Positions 41,887 through 51,087 are shown, numbered from the stretch's first letter. The stretch is DNA of 64,000 nt from an uncultured Prevotellaceae bacterium (GCA_947167515.1 CAMVIM010000004.1:102722-166721); one strand, 5' to 3'. A program made the numbers and translations. Notes: a model not told the origin generated them from the sequence alone.

Positions 41887-43644
41887 TTATTTCTTCAACA
41901 CCTTCTTGCCGTTACGGATATAGACACCCGGTTGAGTCGGGCTGTCCACCAGCCGCCCCGTCAAGTCTCTCCATCTGCCGTCCGCCTGCACCTCACGCAG
42001 GGTTCGGACATCAATGCCCGTGCTCACATAGCTGTCGTTGACCAGCACGAGCTGGCCTATGATGCAGTCGCTCCACGACGAGTTGGCCGAGTAGGCAGCG
42101 ATGACATAGTAACCATCTTCCTCAATGTCGAACTCAAACAACTGCTGGGTCGGACTGCTGAAATTGTTCGAGGCCACATTGCCAATGTTGATGTTGGGCG
42201 TATAGGTCTGTTTGGCCACACTTGTGCCGCCCGTGCGCTTCTCTATGTTCAGTTCCACCGCCCCGAAGTTCGACATGTTCCAGTTGCAAATCTTGTACTT
42301 CAGCGTGTAGTGTCCGGGAGCCAAACTCAACGTCGTGCCGCCATCACTGAGTCCATACTTTGCCCATCCCTGCTTTGCATTACCGTTGATGTTGCGGATG
42401 TAGAGACCATAGTTGAACCCACGCTGGGAGCCCGTGAACTGCAGCACCCTGCAACCCGACGTGTAGCCACTGCTGTAGCCCGTGCGCCGCTCGCTGCTGT
42501 CGTAGGTAGTCCATCCCGCAGGCAGTGCGTTACCCTCCTTGAAATCGGTTGACAGGGTGAGCGACCCTATAGGAGCCTGCAGCGTCACCTCGATGGAGGC
42601 AGAGCCCGTCTCGCCGTCGTTGTCGGTGGCCACAGCCTTCAGCGTGTGCTTGGCGGCACTGATTCCTGAAAGGGTGACCGTGTAGGGCTTCTCCGTGCAG
42701 GTGGCAATCTTTTTGACGCCATCGTAGAACTCCACCTTCTCGATGGTGCCGTTGGGGTCATTTGCCGTGGCGGTAAGGGTAATGTCAGGAAACACCGCCT
42801 CGCCCCTAGGCGCAAAGCAGATGTACTTCTTTCCCGTAGCAGGCGAGGTGATTTTCACGCTGGGCGCAGTCTTCTTGAGCGAGTAACGGCGGCAGAAATT
42901 CCAGATTTCCTTGCCCGTATAGACCTGCGGCTCCTTGCAAATCCAGTGACCCTTATCCTTCAGCTCCAGCAGCTTCACCTCCACCCCATCTTTGCCACCG
43001 CCCCAAGTGTGCATCTTGGCACCGCTGAAACCGTTGTAGTTGCTCACCACCGTCTCGGCGCCACATCCGTTGTGCTGAATCCAAGGGTTCAGTGCAGGCT
43101 GCACCCCACCCCAGTTGTCGGCTGTACCCTGAATGTGCAGGATAGGCACAGGACGAGTGGATGCGCTGGGAGTCACCACCGACGGACCACTACAAGAGAC
43201 GAATGCCGCCACGATATCGGCCAACTTGTTGATGGCGTTGTAGGTCAGCATGCCGCCCATGGAGAAGCCGCCCAGATAGATGCGGTTGCGGTCAATCTTG
43301 TGCTGCGTCGCCATCTTCTCGATGATGGCCTTGATGAAGTTCACGTCGCGGTTGCCGCTCAGTTCCCATGCATTGTTGATGCCGTTGGGAAAGACACAGA
43401 CAAACTTGGCGGTGTCACACACAGCCTCCATGCTCACATTGTCATTCTTGAACTCGTTGTTCTGCATCCATCCAGCATCCTGACTGTAGCCGTGACAGAA
43501 GATGAGCAGCGGACGTCCCTCGCCCAGATTGTTAGGCACAATGATATTATACGACCGGTTGATACCATCGACCGTGATGTTGTCTGCCCAGACAGCAGAT
43601 GCTACAACAACGAACAGCAGCAGAAAAAAAGAAAACCTCTTCAT
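41887..43644 (-). CDS. Secreted CE1/PHB-depolymerase-like esterase with Ig-like and C-terminal sorting domains
   Basis: 585 aa. A signal peptide (MKRFSFFLLLFVVVASAVWA) is followed by an esterase domain (about 25-255) with oxyanion FCHGYSQDAGW, nucleophile GFSMGG and a late GHWIC His. An Ig-like Big_7 type domain (about 265-355, VEFYDGVKKIATCTEKPYTV) and a jelly-roll-like part (360-540) come next. The end, QPGVYIRNGKKVLKK, is the Prevotella-type C-terminal secretion/anchor module. Feruloyl or acetyl esters of plant polysaccharides are the most likely substrates. Confidence 0.82.
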   Translation of the reverse strand: MKRFSFFLLLFVVVASAVWADNITVDGINRSYNIIVPNNLGEGRPLLIFCHGYSQDAGWMQNNEFKNDNVSMEAVCDTAKFVCVFPNGINNAWELSGNRDVNFIKAIIEKMATQHKIDRNRIYLGGFSMGGMLTYNAINKLADIVAAFVSCSGPSVVTPSASTRPVPILHIQGTADNWGGVQPALNPWIQHNGCGAETVVSNYNGFSGAKMHTWGGGKDGVEVKLLELKDKGHWICKEPQVYTGKEIWNFCRRYSLKKTAPSVKITSPATGKKYICFAPRGEAVFPDITLTATANDPNGTIEKVEFYDGVKKIATCTEKPYTVTLSGISAAKHTLKAVATDNDGETGSASIEVTLQAPIGSLTLSTDFKEGNALPAGWTTYDSSERRTGYSSGYTSGCRVLQFTGSQRGFNYGLYIRNINGNAKQGWAKYGLSDGGTTLSLAPGHYTLKYKICNWNMSNFGAVELNIEKRTGGTSVAKQTYTPNINIGNVASNNFSSPTQQLFEFDIEEDGYYVIAAYSANSSWSDCIIGQLVLVNDSYVSTGIDVRTLREVQADGRWRDLTGRLVDSPTQPGVYIRNGKKVLKK

Positions 43645-43713
43645 GATAAAATAGTAATATATATTTAGGTGAATAAAAAAACAGGCACAAGAGAAAACTC
43701 AAAAACCCTCATG

Positions 43714-43721
43714 CAAAGGTA
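43714..43721 (-). promoter_or_regulatory. -7 box of the secreted esterase gene
   Basis: TACCTTTG on the minus strand, about 70 nt before the start codon. -33 not evident. Confidence 0.45.
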
Positions 43722-43760
43722 CTCATTTTTTTCATTTCACGACACCGCCATTGAAACACA

Positions 43761-43949
43761 TACTTTTGTTGGCGTTACCTGAAAACACAAAAATCACCAA
43801 TTAACGAATTCCCCAATCCCCAAAATCATGAAATTATTGAGGAAAAAAATAAACGTGAAAAGTAAAAAAGAAGCCCCTGCGCTTCCAACTTGGGCATCGA
43901 ACTTCGGAATCAACCTGCGATGCGCTTGGGGAAGGTTGGGGCTTTTTTT
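43761..43949 (+). ncRNA. Possible structured RNA with strong terminator in a divergent gap
   Basis: A -7 box TACTTTTG (43761-43768) precedes a region with nested stems: AAGCCCC/GGGGCTT (43871-43877 with 43938-43944), CTTCC/GGAAG (43882-43886 with 43930-43934) and GCATCG/CGATGC (43894-43899 with 43918-43923), ending in seven T. The gap 43645-44051 lies between divergent genes, so a terminator here needs a transcript of its own. A short frame starting at 43828 (MKLLRKKINVKSKKEAPALP) is present but looks like chance. Confidence 0.35.
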
Positions 43950-44013
43950 GTCTAATGTGGGGGCAAAGTTAGTGTTTTTGGAGTATTTTGTTGTATGTTT
44001 TGCGAAAAATATT

Positions 44014-44021
44014 TAATTTTG
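44014..44021 (+). promoter_or_regulatory. -7 box of the DUF4254 gene
   Basis: TAATTTTG, with TTTG at 43987-43990 (23-nt spacing). It would start the glycan-cluster transcript about 25 nt before the ATG. Confidence 0.5.
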
Positions 44022-44051
44022 TGGCCGAATTTAACATTAAATAAAGTTTTT

Positions 44052-44657
44052 ATGAGTTTTACACAACGGGCTTACCCCATTTTCGAACAAGCTATCGGTG
44101 ACTATCATGTGCATGATAACGTGGATGAACCGATGGCGAATCCATACGAGCAGGGAACGATTGAGCATGACCTCTACACGAAGAACTGGATTGACACGGT
44201 GCAGTGGCATCTGGAGGACATCGTGCGTGACCCCGACATCGACCCGAAGGAGGCGCTGACACTGAAACGGCGCATCGACAGGAGTAATCAGGACAGGACA
44301 GACTTGGTGGAGAGGATTGATTCGTGGTTCTGGACGAAATATAAGGATGTGGAGGTGAAGGAGGGAGCGACCATCAACACGGAGAGTCCTGCATGGGCGG
44401 TGGATAGATTGTCGATTCTGGCTCTGAAGATTTACCACATGAAGGAGCAGGTGGAGCGTGGGGATGCCTCGGCTGAACACAAGGCAACGTGCCAGAAGAA
44501 GCTGGACGTGCTGCTGGAGCAGCGGAAGGATCTCTCGACAGCAATTGACCAGCTGCTGGAGGACATCGAGGCGGGGAGGAAGTACATGAAGGTGTACAAG
44601 CAGATGAAGATGTATAATGATGTGGACACGAATCCTGTGCTGTATAGGAAGAAATGA
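44052..44657 (+). CDS. DUF4254 family protein
   Basis: 201 aa, all-helical, no signal peptide. QWHLEDIVRDPDIDPKEALT and RIDRSNQDRTDLVERIDSWF with LEDIEAGRKYMKVYKQMKMY are typical of DUF4254, a Bacteroidota family found beside LPS glycosyltransferases. Function unknown. It is first in a plus-strand run with the GT4 gene (67 nt later). The ATG at 44052 is chosen because the upstream extension includes the promoter. Confidence 0.8.
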   Translation: MSFTQRAYPIFEQAIGDYHVHDNVDEPMANPYEQGTIEHDLYTKNWIDTVQWHLEDIVRDPDIDPKEALTLKRRIDRSNQDRTDLVERIDSWFWTKYKDVEVKEGATINTESPAWAVDRLSILALKIYHMKEQVERGDASAEHKATCQKKLDVLLEQRKDLSTAIDQLLEDIEAGRKYMKVYKQMKMYNDVDTNPVLYRKK

Positions 44658-44723
44658 CGAACGAAACAAGCACAAAGCGAGTTTACTCAGTTTTGCCTTG
44701 TAAGGAGAATTAGGACTAGTCAA

Positions 44724-45827
44724 ATGAGAATTGGGTTCGACGCCAAGCGTCTCTTCAACAACTTCACGGGTTTGGGAAACCACAGCCGAACGACGATTGA
44801 CATCCTGACGGCTGAGTTTCCTGAGCATGAGTATTGGCTCTACACGCCGAAGGTGAGGTTGAACGGAGTAACGATACCCTACGTGGGGAAGAAGCACTGC
44901 CGACTGGTGAAGCCGACGGGCATGGTGAGGGGCAGCGCATGGAGGACATACGGGCTGGTGGCGGACATGAAGAGGGACGGCATTGAGGTTTTTCATGGCC
45001 TAAGCAACGAGATGCCTGTTGGCCTATTCCATTCGGGCATCGCTTCGGTGGTGACCATTCACGACGTGGCGTTCAGGACTTTTCCAGACATGTATCACTG
45101 GCACGACCGCAAGATTTATGACATGAAATGGCAGTACGCCTGCAATCATGCGGACAGGATTGTCTGCATCAGCGAGTGTACGAAGAGGGATGTGCTGGAG
45201 TTTTATAATGTGCCGGAACGGAAGGTGGAGGTGGTGTATCAGCCTGTGAATCCCATCTACTATGAGCCTGTGATGGAGAAGGATGAGATGCCGCCCTTCA
45301 TGCTGTATGTGGGGAGCATCAATTCGCGGAAGAATCTGCTGGGTGTGGTGAAGGCGATGGAGCTGATGCCGAAGGATTTGCGGATGAAACTGGTGGTGGC
45401 TGGCGGTGGCGGCTCGTACAAGCGGAGGGTGAAGGAGTACATAGCCGAGAAGGGCATGGAGGAGTGGTTTGTGTGGCCTGACATGGTGGACACGGCGGGG
45501 CTAAGGCGGCTCTACACGAATGCGCAGCTGTTCATCTACCCATCGTTCTACGAGGGGTTCGGTCTGCCGGTGGTGGAGGCGCAGCTGTGTGGCTGTCCTG
45601 TGGTGACGAGCAACGTGAGCAGCCTGCCTGAGGCTGGAGGGCCGTGGGCGCAACTGGCTGACCCGAACAGTGCGGAGGACATCTGCGAGAAGATGGTGAA
45701 GTTGCTGACCGACTCGGATTTGCGGCAGAAGACCATCGAGGGCGGCAGAAAATATGCTGCCGAGACGTTCGACCCCAAGAGGCTGGCAAGACAGCTGATG
45801 GGGGTGTATGAGAGAGTTAGAAATTAA
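44724..45827 (+). CDS. Glycosyltransferase family 4
   Basis: 367 aa GT-B enzyme. N-terminal GFDAKRLFNNFTGLGNHSR, a central linker VGSINSRKNLLGVVKAMELM, and the nucleotide-sugar E-x7-E motif in FYEGFGLPVVEAQLCGCPVV. It adds a sugar to a surface glycan, probably LPS core or O-antigen. The PLP enzyme gene begins 18 nt later. Confidence 0.92.
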   Translation: MRIGFDAKRLFNNFTGLGNHSRTTIDILTAEFPEHEYWLYTPKVRLNGVTIPYVGKKHCRLVKPTGMVRGSAWRTYGLVADMKRDGIEVFHGLSNEMPVGLFHSGIASVVTIHDVAFRTFPDMYHWHDRKIYDMKWQYACNHADRIVCISECTKRDVLEFYNVPERKVEVVYQPVNPIYYEPVMEKDEMPPFMLYVGSINSRKNLLGVVKAMELMPKDLRMKLVVAGGGGSYKRRVKEYIAEKGMEEWFVWPDMVDTAGLRRLYTNAQLFIYPSFYEGFGLPVVEAQLCGCPVVTSNVSSLPEAGGPWAQLADPNSAEDICEKMVKLLTDSDLRQKTIEGGRKYAAETFDPKRLARQLMGVYERVRN

Positions 45828-45845
45828 TCATTGAAAATATACAGA

Positions 45846-46889
45846 ATGAATTTTCTTGACAGAAACGAATTTAACTTTGAGCCTTCGCAGAAGGTGAAGG
45901 ATGCCATCAGGGAGTTTGACCCTAAGGATTTGTGCTTCTACACTCGCATTTATGACCAAGGGAAGAAGAGTGTGATCAGTGTGCGTGTGAGTGAATTGTA
46001 TGGAGTGCCAGAGGAACAGGTGCTGCTGGCATACGGCGGTGAGGACATCTTGAAGAATTCCATCCACTATTTCCTGATGAAGGGGGAGAACAAAAAGATT
46101 CTGATTCCAGAGTTTTCGTGGTGGTACTACAACAGGGTGGCGAGCGAATGTGACGGGGTGTTTGAGATGTATCCCCTACACGAGAAGGAGGACACGTTTG
46201 CCTACGATGTGGACGAAATCATCGAATACACGAACCGTGTGCATCCGCGCATGCTGCTGCTGGCTTCGCCCAACAACCCCACGGGCAACAGCCTGAGCAG
46301 TGAGGAAATCGGACGCATCATGGAGAGCATCCCCAACGACACGATGGTGCTGGTGGACGAGGCGTATGCGTCGTTCATCACCAGCGATGTGGACTATATC
46401 GCCCCCTTGGTGAACAAATATGCCAACCTCATCATCTCCCGCACCCTGTCGAAGTTCTATGGCTTGCCTGGACTCCGTTGCGGCTTTGGCTTCATCGGCA
46501 AGGGGCACGATCAGTTCTTGAGCTATGTGAACAAGTATCTGGGCTATAACCGCTTCAGCGAGGCGGTGGCGCTAGCTGCCCTCGACAGCGACGAGCACTA
46601 CCGAAAGGTGGCAGAACAGATGGATTGGGGGCGCCAGCTCTACAAGAAGGAATTGGGCGGCTTGGAGGGCTTCAAGGTGTACAAGAGTGTGGCGAACTTC
46701 ATCCTCATCAAGTATCCCATCGCCATCAAGGAGCCGCTGCAAAAGGCATTGGCTGCTCAGGACTACAAAATCAAGTTTATGGGCGACCCAGGCTTGGAGT
46801 CGTGCCTGCGCATCACACTCGGAAGACCCGAACAAACTCAGGTGGTGTGCGACACCATCAAACAGGTATTCCTCAACTCTCAACCCTAA
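45846..46889 (+). CDS. Fold-type I PLP enzyme, HisC/CobD-like
   Basis: 347 aa. ASPNNPTGNSLS, VLVDEAYASF and the PLP-lysine block SRTLSKFYGLPGLRCGFGFI match histidinol-phosphate aminotransferase and its relative threonine-phosphate decarboxylase. No other his or cob gene is near. A LicC-type nucleotidyltransferase follows 16 nt later and LicD-type transferases after that. An enzyme making or modifying an amino-alcohol phosphate for glycan decoration is therefore more likely than histidine synthesis (inference). The ATG at 45846 is chosen; a TTG 15 nt upstream is in frame. Confidence 0.75.
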   Translation: MNFLDRNEFNFEPSQKVKDAIREFDPKDLCFYTRIYDQGKKSVISVRVSELYGVPEEQVLLAYGGEDILKNSIHYFLMKGENKKILIPEFSWWYYNRVASECDGVFEMYPLHEKEDTFAYDVDEIIEYTNRVHPRMLLLASPNNPTGNSLSSEEIGRIMESIPNDTMVLVDEAYASFITSDVDYIAPLVNKYANLIISRTLSKFYGLPGLRCGFGFIGKGHDQFLSYVNKYLGYNRFSEAVALAALDSDEHYRKVAEQMDWGRQLYKKELGGLEGFKVYKSVANFILIKYPIAIKEPLQKALAAQDYKIKFMGDPGLESCLRITLGRPEQTQVVCDTIKQVFLNSQP

Positions 46890-46905
46890 ACCCTCAACTC
46901 TCAAC
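46871..46905. repeat. CTCAACTCTCAACCCTAAAC-type array
   Basis: CCTCAACTCTCAACCCTAAA followed by CCCTCAACTCTCAAC fills the end of the PLP gene and the gap up to the next ATG (46906). The last residues of the PLP enzyme (LNSQP) are encoded by it. Confidence 0.7.
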
Positions 46906-47643
46906 ATGAAAGCAGTGATTCTGGCAGCAGGCATCGCCTCGCGTCTGAGACCACTCACCAACGACCGTCCCAAGTGCCTGTTGGAAATCGGGGGCAAGTG
47001 CCTCCTGCAGCGGTCGATGGATGGACTCATCAGGAACGGCATCAAGGAGTTTGTGGTGGTGACGGGCTACCTGCATGAGCAGATAGAGGCGTTCCTCAAC
47101 AACCGATATAAGGAGGTTTCCATCACATCTATTTATAATGAGCAGTATGCCTCCACCAATAACATCTATTCCCTTTGGCTGGCACGTCCAGAAGTGGAGG
47201 GAAAGGAAATGCTATTGTTGGACAGCGATATTGTCTTCGACCCCCAAATTGTGGCACGTCTCTTGGCTTCTGAGCATCAGGACATCCTCGCCCTCAACAA
47301 TCACCCACTGGGTGAGGAGGAGATGAAGGTGGTGCCCGACGGCGAGGGAAGGGTGAAGGAAATCAGCAAGACCTGCCGCATAGAAGATGCAGCGGGTGAG
47401 TCAATCGGCATCGAAAGGATGTCGGCTTCCTACACGAAGGCTCTCTACAAGGAACTCCGTCCCATGATGGAGGAGGAGGGACTGGAGAATGTCTTCTACG
47501 AAAAAGCGTTTGAGCGGCTGATTCCACAAGGCCACACGTTCTGGATTGAGGACACCACCGACCTCTTCTCGACAGAATTGGACACGGTGGAGGACTTCAA
47601 CGATGCACAGAACCGCATCCCCCAAGCACTCCTCAACTCCTAA
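46906..47643 (+). CDS. LicC-type phosphocholine/phosphonate cytidylyltransferase-like NTP transferase
   Basis: 245 aa. Starts with the nucleotidyltransferase signature MKAVILAAGIASRLRPLTND..PKCLLEI, with LLDSDIVFD for metal binding, QYASTNNIYSLW and a C-terminal WIEDTTDLFS and DTVEDFNDAQ. It resembles LicC (CTP:phosphocholine) and PntC (CTP:aminoethylphosphonate) enzymes. The neighbouring PLP enzyme and LicD transferases support activation of an amino-alcohol phosphate or phosphonate. Which one cannot be told from sequence. Confidence 0.8.
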   Translation: MKAVILAAGIASRLRPLTNDRPKCLLEIGGKCLLQRSMDGLIRNGIKEFVVVTGYLHEQIEAFLNNRYKEVSITSIYNEQYASTNNIYSLWLARPEVEGKEMLLLDSDIVFDPQIVARLLASEHQDILALNNHPLGEEEMKVVPDGEGRVKEISKTCRIEDAAGESIGIERMSASYTKALYKELRPMMEEEGLENVFYEKAFERLIPQGHTFWIEDTTDLFSTELDTVEDFNDAQNRIPQALLNS

Positions 47644-47662
47644 TTCTCAACTGTCAACTCTC
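47631..47662. repeat. CTCAACTCCTAATTCTCAAC array
   Basis: Spans the last codons of the nucleotidyltransferase (ALLNS) and the whole gap to the LicD start. Same style as 46871-46905. Confidence 0.7.
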
Positions 47663-48472
47663 ATGGCCTCATACGACATACGTCCCCTGCAACTGCGCAT
47701 CCTTCGCATCCTGTTGGCTATCCATCAGGTGTGCAAGGAACACGAACTGCGCTATTACATCATTGCAGGAACGCTGTTGGGAGCGGTGCGACACAAGGGC
47801 TTCATCCCGTGGGACGATGACCTCGACATCGGCATGCCACGCAAGGACTACGACCAGCTGATGGCACATGCCAAAGAGTGGTTGCCTACCCCCTTTGAGG
47901 TGGTCAGCTATGAGACAGACAAGACTTATCCTCTCCCCTTTGCCAAAATTCAGGATGCCAGCACCACACTCATCGAACGCATACACCTGAAGTATCTGGG
48001 AGGCATCTACATCGACGTGTTTCCGCTGGACGGCATGACTGCCAACCCTCTGGTGCAGCGGTGGCACTTCGCCCGCTACTTCTACCTGAAGAAGGTGCAG
48101 TATTTCCTTTATCGTGACCCCTATCGGCACGGACATGGCCCCTCATCGTGGATTCCACTGTTGTGCCGCAAGTTCTACACCTTGGAAGAGGTGCAGGAGA
48201 AGATGAAGCGCATGCAGAAGGCCTACGACTTTGATGCTTCAGAATTGGTCGTTGACCACGATGACGGAAGGAAGGGCATCATGCCACGGGAAACGCTCGG
48301 CACCCCCACCCCCATCGTCTTTGAAGGGAAAACGGTGATGGGAGCGGAACATCCCGATGCCTATCTGAAACAGAAATATGGCGACTACATGACCATTCCG
48401 CCAGGAGAGAAGCAGCGACAACACAACTTCCACCTGCTGGACTTGGACACTCCCTATCGAGAAAGGACATGA
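47663..48472 (+). CDS. LicD family phosphotransferase (first copy)
   Basis: 269 aa. The LicD/fukutin-type motif is clear: LRYYIIAGTLLGAVRHKGFI followed by PWDDDLDIGMPRKDYDQL. LicD enzymes transfer phosphocholine or similar groups from a CDP carrier to sugars. It follows the nucleotidyltransferase in an apparent operon and overlaps the next gene by 4 nt. About 40 percent of residues appear shared with the second LicD at 50233. Confidence 0.88.
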   Translation: MASYDIRPLQLRILRILLAIHQVCKEHELRYYIIAGTLLGAVRHKGFIPWDDDLDIGMPRKDYDQLMAHAKEWLPTPFEVVSYETDKTYPLPFAKIQDASTTLIERIHLKYLGGIYIDVFPLDGMTANPLVQRWHFARYFYLKKVQYFLYRDPYRHGHGPSSWIPLLCRKFYTLEEVQEKMKRMQKAYDFDASELVVDHDDGRKGIMPRETLGTPTPIVFEGKTVMGAEHPDAYLKQKYGDYMTIPPGEKQRQHNFHLLDLDTPYRERT

Positions 48473-49434
48473 CAAAAAAAGATGTTTACATAGTCAACCA
48501 TCCACGTTCCAAGCACGACAAGCAAGTGTATATGCAGAGCTTCTGCGAGGCTTGGATAGCCCAAGGTGGAAAGGTGGTGGAACAAAGCCAATGGATAAAG
48601 CACCGACTCATGCGGCACTTGCTGAAGGGACTGGCACTTGCTCGTCTGCCCATCCGAAGAAAGGAGAAAGCTTTCGTGGTCTGTTCACGGGGAGGACATC
48701 TTCTGAGGTCATCCCTTCCTTACCTGTTTCAAGGCGACATTATCCCCATGCTATGGGACTGCTGGCCCTACACCTGGAAAAGGCTGGAGCGTGACCTGAG
48801 GCTGCTGCGCTGCAAGCTGTGCTTCATCACGGCTTCGGACGTGGGCAGGATGTTCTCCGAACGATTTCCCGACGTGAAGTTCGTACATGTGCCTGAAGGG
48901 GTGGATGTCACGGACTATCGGGAGGGAAAGCCCCTGGTGGAGAGGGGCATCGACGTCTATGAACTGGGACAGAAGCACAGATACTTCCACAAGAAGCTGA
49001 TGGACGGCAGGCTGGAGGACTGCTGCAAGTTCATCTACAACCCCCAAAATCCCGACAAGGGCGCTTTGATGATGTTTGAGGACTGGAACACCTTCACGCA
49101 GAAGGTGGCGGACTCGAAAATCGTCATCTCCTTCCCCCTCAGCATGCGCAACACTCGTGAGGATGGCGACATCGACACGCTGACCATGCGTTTCTGGGAA
49201 GGGATGCTGTCGAGGTGCATCATCCTCGGCCACTGTCCGCAGGAACTGATTAACCTGATTGGCTACAACCCCGTGATTGAGGCCGACTTCGTTGACCCAT
49301 GCAGCCAAATCCGACACATGCTGGAACATCTGGAGGACTATCAGGAACTGGTTGACCGCAACCGTGCCGTGGCGCTGGAGTATGCTCCGTGGGAAAAGCG
49401 CATGCCACTCATCTTCCAAACCATAGAGCAATGA
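48469..49434 (+). CDS. Glycosyltransferase (GT-B, group 1-like)
   Basis: 321 aa. IVNHPRSKHDKQVYMQSFCE at the start, a middle segment CRGGHLLRSSLPYL-like, and a C-terminal acceptor/donor region with FPLSMRNTREDGDIDTLTMR and FWEGMLSRCIILGHCPQELI. The family match is weaker than for the other glycosyltransferases here. It overlaps the LicD gene by 4 nt (ATGA), so it is translationally coupled. It is the last plus-strand gene before a strand switch. Confidence 0.65.
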   Translation: MTKKDVYIVNHPRSKHDKQVYMQSFCEAWIAQGGKVVEQSQWIKHRLMRHLLKGLALARLPIRRKEKAFVVCSRGGHLLRSSLPYLFQGDIIPMLWDCWPYTWKRLERDLRLLRCKLCFITASDVGRMFSERFPDVKFVHVPEGVDVTDYREGKPLVERGIDVYELGQKHRYFHKKLMDGRLEDCCKFIYNPQNPDKGALMMFEDWNTFTQKVADSKIVISFPLSMRNTREDGDIDTLTMRFWEGMLSRCIILGHCPQELINLIGYNPVIEADFVDPCSQIRHMLEHLEDYQELVDRNRAVALEYAPWEKRMPLIFQTIEQ

Positions 49435-49483
49435 GGGAAGGCATGCGCCTAACGTATTCAGAAACAGGGCAGGGTGTCCCGCC

Positions 49484-50236
49484 TCACTTGAAGGCTGACT
49501 TGACTTTCTTCTTCTTCTCCCTTCGGCTTTCAAAGGCTTCCAACTCCTGCACGATGTGGTTGTAGCACTCTTGACCGTTCCATCCACGCAGTTCGGCATA
49601 GCACATCACTATCTTCTGCAGGGCTGGACGCACATGGGTGAGCCGCATGAGATTGTGCAGACACTGCTCCTTGGTGGGATTCTCCACGAAGCGTGAACGA
49701 TTGATGTCGATGGTGGTGATGTGAAAACCTGTGGGTGAGGAGGGGTCTGTGCGATAGAGGAAATTGGAGAGATTGGTGTCGCCATGCAGGAAGCCCTTTT
49801 GGTGCATCTCCAGCAGGAAATGGGCAAGGGCATTGATGAGGTCGTCACGCGTCTCCCATTCTTCGCGCAGCACTCTGGCATCGGGGTCGCCACAAAAGTC
49901 GGAAATGAGAAAGCCCCGACGGAAGAGTCCCCAACTGTACTCTTCGATGCAGGCTATGGGGGTGGGGGTGCTGATGCCCAGCTCGAGCAGCTGGAGTCCG
50001 TAGGTGTAGGCTCGCTTGGCCTTGCTGGGACGGACAAAGGTGTAGTCAAACCGCTGGGGGAAAAGGGAGCGATGAAAGCGTTTCACCACTATCTTCTCAC
50101 CTTTTTCCTTGAAGATTCTTACTTGGTTGCGCTGGTCATAGACCAACACTCCTTCATGATCAAACGCTTCTGGTACCTTTTCTATAAACTTTCTCAAGTA
50201 CTCGTAGTCGGGATTGATAATATACTTGTACTTCAT
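49484..50236 (-). CDS. Kdo/WaaP-type lipopolysaccharide kinase
   Basis: 250 aa. Kinase fold with Lys in KIVVKRFHRS, the catalytic loop LHGDTNLSNFL and the metal-binding Asp in ITTIDINRSRF. It resembles WaaP/KdkA-type enzymes that phosphorylate Kdo or heptose of the inner core, at the cytoplasmic face. Unlike the protein at 3408, its catalytic residues are intact. It overlaps the LicD gene upstream by 4 nt. Confidence 0.85.
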   Translation of the reverse strand: MKYKYIINPDYEYLRKFIEKVPEAFDHEGVLVYDQRNQVRIFKEKGEKIVVKRFHRSLFPQRFDYTFVRPSKAKRAYTYGLQLLELGISTPTPIACIEEYSWGLFRRGFLISDFCGDPDARVLREEWETRDDLINALAHFLLEMHQKGFLHGDTNLSNFLYRTDPSSPTGFHITTIDINRSRFVENPTKEQCLHNLMRLTHVRPALQKIVMCYAELRGWNGQECYNHIVQELEAFESRREKKKKVKSAFK

Positions 50237-51087
50237 AAACCTATTTTTATATTGTTCTTCTTGATGTATTCTCTGTAGGGCATATCGAAATCTAACAACA
50301 AAAACTCATGCTGTATCTGTTTTTCCTTCGGAGGGGGAGTCATGTAGTCGCCATACATGTGGGTCAGGTACTTGTCGGCATCGGACAAGCCCATGAATGT
50401 CTTCCCCTCAAACTCATAGGGCTTCGGCTCTGACAGCCATTCCTTCCTGATGATGCCACATTCGCAGGAGTCGTAGTCTATCACCTCGTCGTAGTCGTCA
50501 AAACTATACTTCGTCATCAGGCTATGCACCTTGTTCTGCAGCCACTTCATGGAGAAAACCTTATGAATGAGCAGCGGCCACCAGGAACGGGGTCCCTTGC
50601 CATGCTTGAAGGGGTCTCTCCCACGGAAGAAGAGGAGGTGACGATAGAACTTGTAGGTCTTCAGATGGCTCTTGACGAGGTCGGGGTCGGAGGGGATGCC
50701 ATCCAACGGAAAGATGTCCACATAGATGCCTTCGGGAAAATTGAAGTCGGGACGCTCTATCACGGTGGTGCTGCCATCTTCCACCTTGGCAAACGGATAA
50801 GGGTAATCGGGACGGTTGTGTGGCCCTATCACCTCAAAAGGCGCTGGCATCCATTCGTGGCAATGTGCCAGCAGGGTCTCATAGTCGGGACGCGGCATGC
50901 AGATGTCCATGTCGTCGTCCCAAGGAATGAACCCCTTGTGTCTGACCGCTCCAAGCATGGTGCCTGCCCATAAGTAGTAGCGAAGATGGTGCTCGCGGCA
51001 CACCTTGTCCAGACTTTCAAGCACAGGGACAAGCCTGCCATGCAAGGTCTTGATGTCGTAGGTTACTGCGTTACTCTTTATTCTCAT
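50233..51087 (-). CDS. LicD family phosphotransferase (second copy)
   Basis: 284 aa. LRYYLWAGTMLGAVRHKGFI then PWDDDMDICMPRPDYETL is the LicD core; DYDSCECGIIRKEWLSEPKP and KQIQHEFLLLDFDMPYREYI are also shared with the copy at 47663. The two probably decorate different acceptors. Coupled with the Kdo-type kinase gene downstream. Confidence 0.88.
   Translation of the reverse strand: MRIKSNAVTYDIKTLHGRLVPVLESLDKVCREHHLRYYLWAGTMLGAVRHKGFIPWDDDMDICMPRPDYETLLAHCHEWMPAPFEVIGPHNRPDYPYPFAKVEDGSTTVIERPDFNFPEGIYVDIFPLDGIPSDPDLVKSHLKTYKFYRHLLFFRGRDPFKHGKGPRSWWPLLIHKVFSMKWLQNKVHSLMTKYSFDDYDEVIDYDSCECGIIRKEWLSEPKPYEFEGKTFMGLSDADKYLTHMYGDYMTPPPKEKQIQHEFLLLDFDMPYREYIKKNNIKIGL

Noticed and set aside
43828..44016. 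62-codon plus-strand frame in the divergent gap
   Set aside because: It runs through a multi-stem terminator and into the next promoter; a non-coding structured region explains the sequence better.
45846..46889. Histidine biosynthesis gene hisC
   Set aside because: The family match is good but there is no his operon context; neighbours are glycan genes, so the symbol was not assigned.
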